From: Pseudoxanthomonas sp.
GTDB taxonomy: Bacteria; Pseudomonadota; Gammaproteobacteria; Xanthomonadales; Xanthomonadaceae
Reading direction: 5' to 3'
Length of the DNA stretch: 64,000 nt
NCBI RefSeq assembly: GCF_035999195.1
Contig: NZ_DASYGY010000009.1
Span: forward strand, 558,001 to 622,000
Positions 41,264 to 50,421 of this stretch are shown here, piece by piece. Under the pieces are notes generated by a model that worked only from the letters and a program-made list of their open reading frames with translations, was not told the origin of the DNA and did not search any database. Within the stretch, counting starts at the first letter, position 1. Each line of letters opens with the position of its first letter. The position numbers and the translations under genes are program-made.

Positions 41264-42556
41264 ATGACCACCGGCAGCGCGCGTCAGATTGGCCCCGTCC
41301 TGGCGACCTTCGTGGTGGCCAACAACATGATCGGGTCGGGGTTCTTCCTGCTGCCGGCCACGCTGGCCAAGTCCGGCGGCGTCACCGCGCTGGCCTGGCT
41401 GCTGGGCACGGTGCTGGCGGTGATCCTGGGCAGCGCGTTCGCACGGCTGGCGCGCGACTATCCCAACCTGGAATCGCCAGACGATTACGTGCGCCCGTCG
41501 CTCGGCCGCGACATGGGCTTCCTGGCCACCACGCTGTACTGGATTTCCTCGTGGATCGGCAACAACGCCATCGCGGTGGCGGCGTTCGGCTACCTGGTGA
41601 TCCTGCTGCCGCTGGGCGACGGCCAGTGGACCCGCCTGGGCGGGCAGCTGGTGCTGATCTGGCTGATGTTCGCACTCAACCTGCTGGGTCCGCGCCAGAT
41701 CGCGCGATTCCAGTCGCTGTGCGTGGTGCTGGGCCTGCTGCCGGTGGCGGCGATCCTGATCTGGGGCTGGGGCAGCTTCGACCCGGCGCTCTACCGTGCG
41801 GCCTGGAACGTGTCCGGCACCTCCGACGCGGCCGTGGTGTTCAGCTCGCTGGCGCCGATCTTCTGGGCCTTCGTGGGCCTGGAAACCGGGGCGATGGTCG
41901 CCGGCGTGGTCCGCAATCCGGCACGCAACGTGCCGCTCGCCACGCTGGGCGGCATCGTCATCGCCGGCCTGGTGTACCTGGTGTCGTCGGTGCTGATGAT
42001 GGGCATCGTGCCGGTGGACCAGCTGGCCAGCTCCAGCGCACCGTTCGCGCTGGTGGCCGGACAGATGTTCGGCGCATGGGCGATCCCGGTCATCGCGGCG
42101 GCGGCGGCGCTCAAGGCCACCGGCACGCTCGGCGGCTGGATGCTGGTCACCGGCGAGTCGGGCGCGCGCGCCGCGCACCGCGGCTACCTGCCGGCGATTT
42201 TCGGACGCCTGCGGGCGAACGGGTCGGCCGGCTGGGGACTGCTGCTGGTGGCGCTGTCGATGACGGCGCTGGCGATCCTGACCCTGTCGCCCACCGTGTC
42301 GGGCCAGTTCGAGACGCTTATCGAGATGGTGGTGGTGCTGGTGGTGATGGCCTATGCCACCGCCGGCCTGAGCCTGCTGCTGGGTGCACCGGGACGACGC
42401 CCGAGCGCGCGCGACCGCGTGATCGGCATGGGCGCCCTGGTGGCCTGCGGCCTGCTGGTCTATTCCACGCCGGTGAGCACGCTGGTCGGCGGCATGGTCA
42501 TCGCCCTGCTCGCGCTGGCGGCCTATCGCGGGTTCGCGCGGCGCGGCAAGCCCTGA
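41264..42556 (+). CDS. APC-superfamily antiporter, AdiC-like
   Basis: A 430-residue permease with about 12 hydrophobic helices. FVVANNMIGSGFFLLPATLA is the unwound first helix of the basic amino acid/polyamine antiporter group, and FWAFVGLETGAMVAGVVRNP matches the corresponding loop of AdiC (arginine/agmatine). It differs from the preceding permease, so the two are not a recent duplication. Exchange substrate not determinable. It is 73 bp downstream in the same direction and may be cotranscribed. Confidence 0.85.
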   Translation: MTTGSARQIGPVLATFVVANNMIGSGFFLLPATLAKSGGVTALAWLLGTVLAVILGSAFARLARDYPNLESPDDYVRPSLGRDMGFLATTLYWISSWIGNNAIAVAAFGYLVILLPLGDGQWTRLGGQLVLIWLMFALNLLGPRQIARFQSLCVVLGLLPVAAILIWGWGSFDPALYRAAWNVSGTSDAAVVFSSLAPIFWAFVGLETGAMVAGVVRNPARNVPLATLGGIVIAGLVYLVSSVLMMGIVPVDQLASSSAPFALVAGQMFGAWAIPVIAAAAALKATGTLGGWMLVTGESGARAAHRGYLPAIFGRLRANGSAGWGLLLVALSMTALAILTLSPTVSGQFETLIEMVVVLVVMAYATAGLSLLLGAPGRRPSARDRVIGMGALVACGLLVYSTPVSTLVGGMVIALLALAAYRGFARRGKP

Positions 42557-42599
42557 GGCCCGGCGGTCCGGTCCACACCCCGCAGGCTAGAATGCGCGC

Positions 42600-43241
42600 A
42601 TGAGCGCACTCCCCTACGACGCCGAACGGCTGCGCGCGCGCGCGCACTCCATCATCGCCAATGTCCGCGAGCTGTCGCAGCTCGGCTGGACGCCGGCCAC
42701 CAGCAGCAACTTCTCCGAACGCCTGGACGAGCGCCATGCGGCGATCACGGTCTCCGGCCGCGACAAGGGTCGGCTCGTGGAGGCGGACATCATGGTGGTC
42801 GACTTCGATGGCAAGGCCTTCGGCAGCGACCATCGCCCGTCGGCGGAAACGCTGCTGCACACGCAGCTGTACCGGCGCTACCCGGAGATCGGCTGCGTCC
42901 TGCACACCCATTCGCTGGTGCAGACGGTGGCCTCGCGCCTGTTCGCGGGCGCCGGCCACGTCCGCCTGGAGGGCTTCGAGCTGCTGAAGGCCTTCCATGG
43001 CAACAGCACGCATGAAATGGCGATCGACGTGCCGGTGTTCGCCAACACCCAGGACATGCCCACGCTCGCGGCGCAGGTGGACGCCCTGCTCGACAACCAG
43101 CCGTTGTGGGGCTACCTGATCGACGGCCACGGCCTGTACGCCTGGGGCCGCACGATGGCCGAGGCGCGGCGCCATCTGGAAGCGTTCGAGTTCCTGTTCG
43201 CGGCGGAACTGGAGCTGCGCAAGCTCGGCTGCCGGCGCTGA
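42600..43241 (+). CDS. mtnB: methylthioribulose-1-phosphate dehydratase
   Basis: Dehydrates 5-methylthioribulose-1-phosphate in methionine salvage. The 213-residue class II aldolase-fold protein has ATSSNFSERLDERHAAITVS at the phosphate site, HTHSLVQTVAS supplying zinc-binding histidines, and DGHGLYAWGRTMAEARRHLE with the third His. First of mtnB-mtnD-mtnC. The mtnA and later genes are not in the window. Confidence 0.93.
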   Translation: MSALPYDAERLRARAHSIIANVRELSQLGWTPATSSNFSERLDERHAAITVSGRDKGRLVEADIMVVDFDGKAFGSDHRPSAETLLHTQLYRRYPEIGCVLHTHSLVQTVASRLFAGAGHVRLEGFELLKAFHGNSTHEMAIDVPVFANTQDMPTLAAQVDALLDNQPLWGYLIDGHGLYAWGRTMAEARRHLEAFEFLFAAELELRKLGCRR

Positions 43242-43336
43242 TAGCCTGCCGTTATCGTTGCGTTCCGTTTCCGCAACAGGGCCGGGCGACCGGGTTTGCT
43301 ACCCTTGGCATCCCCCCGCCGCCTGACGCCACCGCC

Positions 43337-43894
43337 ATGAGCCGACTGCGCATCTTCAGCGAATCCGACCCGGCCACGCCGGAGTTCGCCAGCTACGACC
43401 CCGATTTCATCGCCGCCGAACTGAAGAAGATCGGCGTGACCTTCGAGCGATGGAAGGCGAACAAGGCCATCGAGCCGGGCGCGCCCGCCGAGGACGTGAT
43501 CGACGCCTATCGCGCCGACATCGACCGGCTGGTGGCCGAGCGCGGCTTCAAGACCGTGGACGTGGTCAGCATCGCGCCGGACAACCCGCAGCGCGAGGCG
43601 ATGCGCGCCAAGTTCCTGGACGAGCATTACCACAAGGAAGACGAAGTGCGTTTCTTCGTCGCCGGCTCGGGCCTGTTCACCCTGCACGTGGGCGACAAGG
43701 TCTATGAAGTGGAATGCGTGAAGGACGACCTGATCGCCGTGCCCGACAGCACCCTGCACTGGTTCGACATGGGACCGGAGCCGAGCTTCGTCGCCATCCG
43801 CTTCTTCACCGAGCCGGACGGCTGGGTGGGCCACTTCACCGGCACTACGCTGGCGCAGCAGTTCCCGCGCTACGACGGCCCGACCGAACGCTGA
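43337..43894 (+). CDS. mtnD: acireductone dioxygenase
   Basis: Oxidises the acireductone intermediate of methionine salvage to the 2-oxo precursor of methionine (or, with Ni, to CO and other products). The 185-residue cupin has EHYHKEDEVRFFVAGSGLF, giving the two His and the Glu metal ligands, and the third His in DSTLHWFDMG. It starts 95 bp after mtnB; mtnC follows 150 bp on, after a short CTCTCCC repeat. Confidence 0.94.
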   Translation: MSRLRIFSESDPATPEFASYDPDFIAAELKKIGVTFERWKANKAIEPGAPAEDVIDAYRADIDRLVAERGFKTVDVVSIAPDNPQREAMRAKFLDEHYHKEDEVRFFVAGSGLFTLHVGDKVYEVECVKDDLIAVPDSTLHWFDMGPEPSFVAIRFFTEPDGWVGHFTGTTLAQQFPRYDGPTER

Positions 43895-43896
43895 GC

Positions 43897-43925
43897 CCCC
43901 TCTCCCCTGGGGTTGGGGTGAGGGT
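43897..43925. repeat. CTCTCCC repeat arm between mtnD and mtnC
   Basis: CCCCTCTCCCCTGGGGTTGG and the adjoining GGTGAGGG match half of the palindromic family at 5050 and 8816. Confidence 0.5.
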
Positions 43926-44044
43926 CCGGCGACTCGACGGCGATGAACCGTCGCGCCAAGGATCGGCGCCTGCTGCTCTCCCATCGTTCCCCATGAACAG
44001 CGCAGCGGAGCAAGCTCCGCTCTACAGCCACCTCGAAGATCACC

Positions 44045-44746
44045 ATGCCCGTTTCCGCCATCCTCACCGACATCGAAGGCACCACCAGCAGCATCTCGTT
44101 CGTGAAGGACGTGCTGTTCCCGTATGCGCGCCGTGCCCTGCCCGGCTTCGTGCGCGAACACGGGCAGGATCCGGATGTGCGACGCTGGCTCGACGTGGTG
44201 GCCACCGAGCATGGCAGCATCTGCAGCGACGACGTCATCGTGGAAACGCTGCAGGGCTGGATCGACCAGGACCGCAAGCACACGGCGCTGAAGGCGCTGC
44301 AGGGCATGATCTGGCAGGCCGGCTACCGCGACGCCGACTTCACCGCCCACATCTATCCGGACGCCGCACCCGCGCTGCGCGACTGGCATGCGCAGGGGTA
44401 TCCGCTGTATGTCTACTCGTCCGGCTCGGTGGCGGCGCAGAAGCTGTTCTTCGGCCACAGCGATGCCGGCGACCTGACGCCGCTGTTTTCCGACTGGTTC
44501 GATACCGAAGTCGGCGGCAAGCGCGAGGCGGACAGCTATCGCGCGATCGCCGCGCGTATCGGGCAGCCGGCGGACACGATCCTGTTCCTCTCCGATGTGG
44601 TCGAAGAACTGGATGCCGCCCGCGAGGTCGGCCTGCAGACCTGCCTGATCGACCGGCGGGACGACTATCCGACGCCGCGCGAAGGCGACGCCGCCCACGG
44701 CCACGCGCGCGTCGCCTCGTTCGCCGACATCGCGCTTCCGCGCTGA
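44045..44746 (+). CDS. mtnC: enolase-phosphatase E1
   Basis: A bifunctional enzyme that enolises and dephosphorylates 2,3-diketo-5-methylthiopentyl-1-phosphate, producing the MtnD substrate. The 233-residue HAD protein opens ILTDIEGTTSSISFVKDVLF, with DIEGTT as the nucleophile motif of this family. SSGSVAAQKLFFG and FLSDVVEELDAAREVG supply HAD motifs II and IV. It follows mtnD in the same direction. Confidence 0.94.
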   Translation: MPVSAILTDIEGTTSSISFVKDVLFPYARRALPGFVREHGQDPDVRRWLDVVATEHGSICSDDVIVETLQGWIDQDRKHTALKALQGMIWQAGYRDADFTAHIYPDAAPALRDWHAQGYPLYVYSSGSVAAQKLFFGHSDAGDLTPLFSDWFDTEVGGKREADSYRAIAARIGQPADTILFLSDVVEELDAAREVGLQTCLIDRRDDYPTPREGDAAHGHARVASFADIALPR

Positions 44747-44754
44747 GGCCCCCC

Positions 44755-45627
44755 ATGGCATCGCAGCGTACGGCCACGCTGACCGGGCTGGCCGCGATCC
44801 TGCTGTGGGCGTCGCTGGCGGTGCTGACCACCGCCACTGGCGACCTGCCGCCGTTCCAGGTGCTGGCGATCGGTTTCGGTGTGGCGGCCATCCTGGGACT
44901 GCTGCGTGCCGTCATGCGAGGGCGCAGCGGACTTCGCGAACTGCGCCAGCCTGTTGCCGCGCTGGCCCTGTCCACGCTCGCCCTGTTCGGCTACCACGCG
45001 CTGTACTTCATCGCGTTGAAACGCGCGCCTGCGGTGGAAGCGAACCTGCTCAACTACTTATGGCCGCTGCTGATCGTGGTGTTTGCCGGCCTGCTGGGCG
45101 GCGTGAGCGTGCGCCGGGGCCAGTGGATCGGAACCTGGTTGGGGATGCTTGCGGCGGCGCTGCTGGTCACGCGCGGCAACTGGCTGCAGGTGGACCCGGC
45201 GCATCTTCCCGGCTATCTGGCGGCGCTGGGCGCGGCGGTGATCTGGGCGGCGTATTCGGTCCTCAACCGCCGCTTCGCCGACGTACCGACCGCCGCCATC
45301 ACCGTCGGCTGTGCCGGCGTGGCGCTACTGGGTGCGCTGTGCCACCTGCTGTACGAACACACCGTCGCGCCTACGACGCTGCAATGGGCCGTGCTCGTGG
45401 TGATGGGCATGGGTCCGGTCGGCGCCGCCTTCTGGCTGTGGGACCACGGCACCAAGCATGGCGACATCGCCCTGCTGGGCAGCCTGTCGTATCTGGCGCC
45501 CCTGCTGTCCACGCTGTTGCTGGTCGCGTCGGGCCGCGCGCAGGCGCACCCGATCCAGGCGGTCGCCATCGCGCTGTTGCTGGCCGGCGCGTGGCTCAGC
45601 GTCAGGGCGAGCCGGCCGCAGCGCTGA
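44755..45627 (+). CDS. EamA/DMT-family transporter
   Basis: A 290-residue protein with about ten hydrophobic helices in two EamA repeats. The first repeat includes LALFGYHALYFIALKRAPAV and ANLLNYLWPLL, a signature of the YddG-like branch that exports aromatic amino acids. It begins eight bases after mtnC, so it may share the transcript. Substrate not provable. Confidence 0.85.
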   Translation: MASQRTATLTGLAAILLWASLAVLTTATGDLPPFQVLAIGFGVAAILGLLRAVMRGRSGLRELRQPVAALALSTLALFGYHALYFIALKRAPAVEANLLNYLWPLLIVVFAGLLGGVSVRRGQWIGTWLGMLAAALLVTRGNWLQVDPAHLPGYLAALGAAVIWAAYSVLNRRFADVPTAAITVGCAGVALLGALCHLLYEHTVAPTTLQWAVLVVMGMGPVGAAFWLWDHGTKHGDIALLGSLSYLAPLLSTLLLVASGRAQAHPIQAVAIALLLAGAWLSVRASRPQR

Positions 45628-45730
45628 GCGCGTTTCGCACCTCATTGCTGCGCGCGTTCGCCTGACAGAGCGGAACTCGGAAGGCGAATGGGATTCCCGC
45701 ATTCGATGGGACGATGGAGTGGCGTCCTGC

Positions 45731-45808
45731 CGTCATCCCGGCGACCGGGGTGGTGGCCATGCACCGAAAGCGAAAGGCGCTGGGTCCCGGCCTGCGCCGG
45801 GATGACGG
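45731..45808. repeat. inverted CGTCATCCCGGCG repeat
   Basis: Arms CGTCATCCCGGCGACCGGGG and, inverted, GGGTCCCGGCCTGCGCCGGG..ATGACG, enclosing about 30 bp. A sister of the element at 6041-6123. The spacer between EamA and the YdeI-like gene (45628-45949) otherwise shows no gene. Confidence 0.7.
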
Positions 45809-45949
45809 CATCCGCATTCTGTTCCCTGCGAGCGCGGGGGCCCGTTTGCGCCTGCGACCAGTGATGAGGTTCGCATGGGGAACGCGTTCCAGCGCCCACC
45901 GCAACGTCAGGATCACATGCGCCACCCAACACGGCCTCCGAACAGCGGC

Positions 45950-46525
45950 TCAGTCGTGGATCTTCTCGCCCCGCGCCAGCATGGCCACCAGCTTTTCCAC
46001 CCTCGCTCGCTTGGTCTCCGGCTTCACCGCCGTCTGCACGCGCCAGCAGACGGCGTAGCGGTTGGTCCGGTCCAGCGCGTCGAACCACGCCCTGGCCTTG
46101 CGGTTCTTCGCCAGCGCCGTCTCCAGTTCCGGGGGCACGGCCATCGAACTCGACCCGTCGTAGGCCGCCTCCCAGCGCCCGTCCGCCTTCGCTGCATCCA
46201 CCTCGCGCAGACCGGCAGGACGCATGCGGCCGGCCGCTACCAGCGCCTCGATCCTGGCGACATTGATCTTCGACCAGGTGCTGCGCGCGCGACGCGGGGT
46301 GAAGCGCTGCAGGAAGAACCGGGCATCGAAGGCCTTCTTCTGCCCGTCGATCCAGCCATGGCAGAGCGCGACGTCCAGCGCTTCGGTATAGGTCACCGAC
46401 GGGATGCCGGCATCCTTCTTGGCGATCTTCAGCCAGACGCCGGGCGATTGCGAATGCCGCTCCAGCCAATGCTCCCACGCGGAAGCGTCCGCGAAATGTT
46501 CCACCGGGAGTTCGGGGGCGGCCAT
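45950..46525 (-). CDS. YdeI/OmpD-associated family protein
   Basis: A 191-residue protein with the hallmarks of the YdeI family: SPGVWLKIAKKD, VTYTEALDVALCHGWIDGQK and FLQRFTPRRARSTWSKINVA. The C-terminal half (PPELETALAKNRKARAWFDA) is the bacteriocin-resistance YdeI/OmpD-associated helical region. Biochemical role unknown. The start lies two bases after the stop of the upstream phosphoesterase. Confidence 0.85.
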   Translation of the reverse strand: MAAPELPVEHFADASAWEHWLERHSQSPGVWLKIAKKDAGIPSVTYTEALDVALCHGWIDGQKKAFDARFFLQRFTPRRARSTWSKINVARIEALVAAGRMRPAGLREVDAAKADGRWEAAYDGSSSMAVPPELETALAKNRKARAWFDALDRTNRYAVCWRVQTAVKPETKRARVEKLVAMLARGEKIHD

Positions 46526-46527
46526 GC

Positions 46528-48135
46528 TCAGGGCTCCGCCGTCTGCAGCCGGTAGGTGGTGCGCGCGGTGATCTCGCCGCGCCAGCGGTCGAAGGCACGA
46601 ACCTCCACGCGATGCTCGCCTTCGGCCAGATCGGTGGGCAGTGCGCCACGCCACAGATGGTGCGAGGGTTCGGCTTCGGGCGAGCGGTCGTAGCCACGCA
46701 GCGTATCGGCCAGGTCGTCGCGCATGTTCTCGACCAGCAGCGACGGATCGGGCTGTTCCACGCGCTTCATCGCCTTCCACTCGCCACCGTCGATGCGGTA
46801 TTCCACCCGCGTGTCCGCGTCGCCCATGTAGACGTTGGCGTAAACCCCCCATGCCGGATACGCACCCTTGCGCAGCACGTTGGGCGCATGCAGGCCGATG
46901 CCGCTGTCGTCGGGCGCGCGGGCCGGGTGCCACGACAACGCGTATTCGCCACCGGCCTCCACGCGCAACCGTGCGTAGCCATTCGGCGTGCCGTCGGCCA
47001 TGGTGGCATCCGGGATGCCCTGCGCATCCTTGGTACCCGACCAGTACGCGCCGCAGGCCGCGCCGACGTTGTATTCGTGCAGCGGCTTCATGCCATGCCA
47101 GCCGGTGGCGGCGTCGTGGTACCAGTGGCGTTGCGTGTGGGTGTGACCGCTGAGCAGCAGCAGGTGCGGAAAATCCTTCAGCAGGGCGAACAGCCGCTGG
47201 CGGTCCGCCGCACGGAACCCGCGCGCGCCTTCCTCGAAGAACGGGATGTGCACGCCGATCACCAGCAGCCGGTCCTTGCGGACGGTGGGGAGGTAGGCCT
47301 GCAGGAACGCGAACTGCTCCTCGCGCAGTCCGCCGAAGTAGGACGGCGATTTTCCTGGCTGATAGATGATGTCGTCGAGGCCGATGAAGGTCAGCGCGTC
47401 CTCTTCCCAGGCGAACGTGTCCGGACCAAGATGGTGGCGGAAGGTGCGCAGCGATTCCTCATCGCTTGCCGCATCGAAATCGAGATCGTGATTGCCCGGA
47501 ATGAACAGCCACGGCACCTGCAGGCGCATGGTGGTGCGCAGGATCTGCGGATACAGCGACAGGTCGTCGTTGACGATGTCGCCCAGCGTCAGCCCCAGCG
47601 ATGCGCCATGCCGGCCGACCAGGGGCTGCACGATGTCGCGCCAGTAATAGTCCACGTCGGTGACCGAGGCGGTCTGGCTGTCGGCCAGCAGAAGCGCATC
47701 CAGGGCCGGACTTTCGCCCGGCGACTTCTTCCGCAGCGCGAAGTGCGTGCAGTCCGGTTGCCGCGACGGCACGCCGCCGTACTTCAGCGCCGGGCCGGCA
47801 TGGTACTGGCGGTTGCGCCAGAACGCCGGCATGCCGTCGGCCCGTAGCGACACGTCGTAACCGGCCGGCTTGATGACGAACAGCGTGCGCCCGTCCACGT
47901 ACGGTACGTCGTACTGGCCGCTCGCATCGGTCGTGGACAGGTGCACGCCGTCGGACACCTTGACGCCCGGGATGCCGGACTCGCCCGTATCGCGAACGCC
48001 ATTGCCGTTGCGGTCCTCGAAGACCTGGCCGCTGCTGCAGGGGGGTGGCAAGGCGTGGGCAGGGACGGCCAGACAGGCCAGCAGCAAGGCGGTCAGCGAG
48101 GCGCGCACGGCGACTCCAGCGGGGGCGACCGGCAA
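46528..48135 (-). CDS. secreted calcineurin-like phosphoesterase
   Basis: A 535-residue protein with a signal peptide (SLTALLLACLAVPAHA). An N-terminal beta-sandwich (about 34-115, GQVFEDRNGNGVRDTGESGI, SdrD-like) leads into a metallophosphatase core with GDIVND, PGNHDLD and SGHTHTQ (about 145-345). The C-terminal beta domain (about 355-530) resembles the MetallophosC module. Two metal ions would be bound; the substrate is unknown. The start ATG at 48135 gives a long n-region; GTG 27 bases further in is an alternative. Confidence 0.87.
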   Translation of the reverse strand: MPVAPAGVAVRASLTALLLACLAVPAHALPPPCSSGQVFEDRNGNGVRDTGESGIPGVKVSDGVHLSTTDASGQYDVPYVDGRTLFVIKPAGYDVSLRADGMPAFWRNRQYHAGPALKYGGVPSRQPDCTHFALRKKSPGESPALDALLLADSQTASVTDVDYYWRDIVQPLVGRHGASLGLTLGDIVNDDLSLYPQILRTTMRLQVPWLFIPGNHDLDFDAASDEESLRTFRHHLGPDTFAWEEDALTFIGLDDIIYQPGKSPSYFGGLREEQFAFLQAYLPTVRKDRLLVIGVHIPFFEEGARGFRAADRQRLFALLKDFPHLLLLSGHTHTQRHWYHDAATGWHGMKPLHEYNVGAACGAYWSGTKDAQGIPDATMADGTPNGYARLRVEAGGEYALSWHPARAPDDSGIGLHAPNVLRKGAYPAWGVYANVYMGDADTRVEYRIDGGEWKAMKRVEQPDPSLLVENMRDDLADTLRGYDRSPEAEPSHHLWRGALPTDLAEGEHRVEVRAFDRWRGEITARTTYRLQTAEP

Positions 48136-48159
48136 ATTATGGCGCAGGAAGGTTCACCT

Positions 48160-48280
48160 GTAGGAGCGACGTCAGTCGCGACCGCACGACCGACCCGACA
48201 TGCATGCGGTTGATGGCGATGCGGACGACATGCGGTTGCGTCCAATCAGGATCTGCGGTCGCGACTCACGTCGCTCCTAC
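48160..48280. repeat. REP palindrome, GTAGGAGCGACG type
   Basis: Outer arms GTAGGAGCGACGTCAGTCGC and its near-perfect inverse ending GCGACTCACGTCGCTCCTAC, with about 67 bp between. It opens with GTAG like the SMAG elements of Stenotrophomonas. It fills the gap between the phosphoesterase and hisIE. Confidence 0.85.
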
Positions 48281-48297
48281 AACGGACAGGCATTGCC

Positions 48298-48924
48298 CTA
48301 TTTGGCTTCGTGCCTTAGGCGCAAAACCTCGACCGCATCGGCCAGCGCCAGCCCGCGCGAACGCAGCAGCACCGTCAGGTGGTACAGCAGGTCGGCGCTC
48401 TCGCCCAACAACGCGGTTTCATCCTGCGCCACTGCGGCCAGCGCGGTCTCCACCCCCTCCTCGCCCACCTTCTGCGCGATCCGCCGCACGCCGGACTCGA
48501 ACAGCCGCGTGGTGTAGCTGTCGGCCGGCCGTTCACGCTCGCGCTTCGCGATCAGTGCGTCGAGCTCCGACAGGAAGGCCGAGGGTGCCGACGGGAAGCA
48601 ACTGGCCCGCTGCAGGTGGCAGGTCGGCCCGTGCGGATGCGCGAGCACCAGCAGCGTGTCGTCGTCGCAGTCCACATCGATCGACACCAGTTCCAGCACA
48701 TGGCCCGAGCTTTCGCCCTTGGTCCACAGGCGCTGCTTGCTGCGGCTGAAGAACGTCACGCGCCGGCTGGCCAGGGTGGCGTCCAGCGCTTCGCGGTTCA
48801 TGTAACCCAGCATCAGGACGCGCAGGTTCGATGCATCCTGCACCACGACCGGCAGCAGGCCATCGCCCTTGGCCCAGTCCAGGCGGGAAGGATCGAAACC
48901 GGATGATGGATCGTCAGTCGCCAC
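48298..48924 (-). CDS. hisI: bifunctional phosphoribosyl-AMP cyclohydrolase / phosphoribosyl-ATP pyrophosphohydrolase
   Basis: Carries steps 2 and 3 of histidine synthesis. The 208-residue fusion has the HisI half (VVVQDASNLRVLMLGYMNRE, SRSKQRLWTKGESSGH and the zinc cysteines of DVDCDDDTLL and THCLQ-like CHLQRASCF) and the HisE half (SYTTRLFESGVRRIAQKVGE, EGVETALAAV). Translation begins at GTG 48924, overlapping the hisF stop by 11 bases. It is the last gene of the his operon. Confidence 0.95.
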   Translation of the reverse strand: MATDDPSSGFDPSRLDWAKGDGLLPVVVQDASNLRVLMLGYMNREALDATLASRRVTFFSRSKQRLWTKGESSGHVLELVSIDVDCDDDTLLVLAHPHGPTCHLQRASCFPSAPSAFLSELDALIAKRERERPADSYTTRLFESGVRRIAQKVGEEGVETALAAVAQDETALLGESADLLYHLTVLLRSRGLALADAVEVLRLRHEAK

Positions 48925-49690
48925 GCCGCACCTCGATGCCCTGCTCCGCCAGCGCGCACTTCAGCGCGGGAATCCGGATATGACCGCTATGGAACACGCT
49001 GGCCGCCAACGCGCCATCCACGTCCGCCTCGGCGAACACCTCCGTGAAGTGTTCGACCTCGCCCGCGCCACCGGACGCGATCAAGGGCACATCGCACAGT
49101 GCGCGCACCGCCTTGAGTTGCACCAGATCGTAACCCCGCCGCACGCCGTCCTGGTCCATGCAGTTGAGCACGATCTCGCCGGCGCCCAGCTGCTGTGCCT
49201 GCACCACCCAGTCGAGCGTGCGCAGGCCGGCGCCCTGCATCTTCGACGGATCGCCGGTATAGCGGCGCACGCGCCACTCGCCGTCCGCTTCGAGGATCGA
49301 GTCGACGCCGACCACCACGCATTGCACGCCGAAGGCGTCGGCCAGTTCGCCGATCAGCGCGGGACGTTCCAGTGCCGGCGTATTCACCGACACCTTGTCG
49401 GCACCGCTGTAGAGCACGCGCCGCGCCGTCTCGACATCGCGGATGCCGCCCGCGACACAGAACGGGATATCGAGCAGGCGCGACACCCGTTCGATCCAGG
49501 CATAGTCGACCGAGCGCCCCTCGGGGCTGGCGCCGATGTCGTAGAACACCAGTTCGTCCGCGCCCTCGTCGCGGTAGCGCAACGCCAGTTCGGCGATATC
49601 GCCCATGTCCACGTGGTCGCGGAACTTCACGCCCTTGACCACCCGACCTTCGCGCACGTCCAGGCACGGAATGATGCGCCGGCTCAGCAT
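48914..49690 (-). CDS. hisF: imidazole glycerol phosphate synthase, cyclase subunit
   Basis: The 258-residue TIM barrel that, with HisH, forms imidazole glycerol phosphate and AICAR. MLSRRIIPCLDVREGRVVKG carries the first catalytic Asp (D11 type), and NCMDQDGVRRGYDLVQL the second. Overlaps hisA upstream by seven bases and hisI downstream. Confidence 0.96.
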   Translation of the reverse strand: MLSRRIIPCLDVREGRVVKGVKFRDHVDMGDIAELALRYRDEGADELVFYDIGASPEGRSVDYAWIERVSRLLDIPFCVAGGIRDVETARRVLYSGADKVSVNTPALERPALIGELADAFGVQCVVVGVDSILEADGEWRVRRYTGDPSKMQGAGLRTLDWVVQAQQLGAGEIVLNCMDQDGVRRGYDLVQLKAVRALCDVPLIASGGAGEVEHFTEVFAEADVDGALAASVFHSGHIRIPALKCALAEQGIEVRRGD

Positions 49691-50421
49691 GCCAGCGCCT
49701 CCGGCAGCGCGAAGCGTCCTTCCAGCAACGCGCGCCCCAGCACGATGCCGGCGCAACCCGCCTGTCGCGCACCTTCGACATCGGTGACCGCGCTGACGCC
49801 GCCCGAGGCCTGCACCGCCAGTGCCGGCACGGTGTCGTGCAGGTAGGCGTACAGCGCCAGGTTGGGTCCCGTCAGCATGCCGTCGCGGGCGATGTCGGTG
49901 CACAGCAGGTGACGCAGGCCGGCCGCGGCGTACCGCGTCGCCAGCTCGTCCAGCGTCTCCGAGGCCGTCTCGGTCCAGCCATGGACCGGCAGGCGCCAGA
50001 CGCCGTTCGGGTCGCACCGCGTGTCGAGCGCCACGGTGATGCGCTCGCTGCCGAATTCGGCCAGCCACGACAGCACGGTCTCCGGTTCTCGCACGGCCAG
50101 CGAACCGACCACCACGCGCTGCGCCCCGGCGTCGAGGATGCGGGCCACGTCGTCGCGCCGACGCACGCCGCCGCCGGTCTGCACCTTCAGCGCGGTCTCA
50201 CGGGCGATGTCGGCCAGCAGCGGGGCCAGCGTGTAGCCGCCGGCACGGGCCGCATCCAGATCGACCAGGTGCAGCCACTCCGCGCCCTGTTCGGCATAGC
50301 GCCGCGCCACGTCGAGCGGCGCGCCTTCATAGCGGGTCTCGCGCGCGTAGTCGCCCTGCGCCAGGCGCACGACACGACCATCGCGCACGTCGATGGCGGG
50401 ATAGACGGTGAAACCGGTCAT
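49684..50421 (-). CDS. hisA: ProFAR isomerase
   Basis: The 245-residue (beta-alpha)8 isomerase of step 4. YPAIDVRDGRVVRLAQGDY has the general-base Asp, TGGGVRRRDDV and DIARDGMLTGPN the phosphate-binding and general-acid sites. ATG 50421 overlaps the hisH stop (ATGA). Confidence 0.96.
   Translation of the reverse strand: MTGFTVYPAIDVRDGRVVRLAQGDYARETRYEGAPLDVARRYAEQGAEWLHLVDLDAARAGGYTLAPLLADIARETALKVQTGGGVRRRDDVARILDAGAQRVVVGSLAVREPETVLSWLAEFGSERITVALDTRCDPNGVWRLPVHGWTETASETLDELATRYAAAGLRHLLCTDIARDGMLTGPNLALYAYLHDTVPALAVQASGGVSAVTDVEGARQAGCAGIVLGRALLEGRFALPEALAC

Noticed and set aside
42557..42599. SAM-responsive riboswitch before mtnB
   Set aside because: Only 43 bases separate the genes, too short for any known SAM aptamer.
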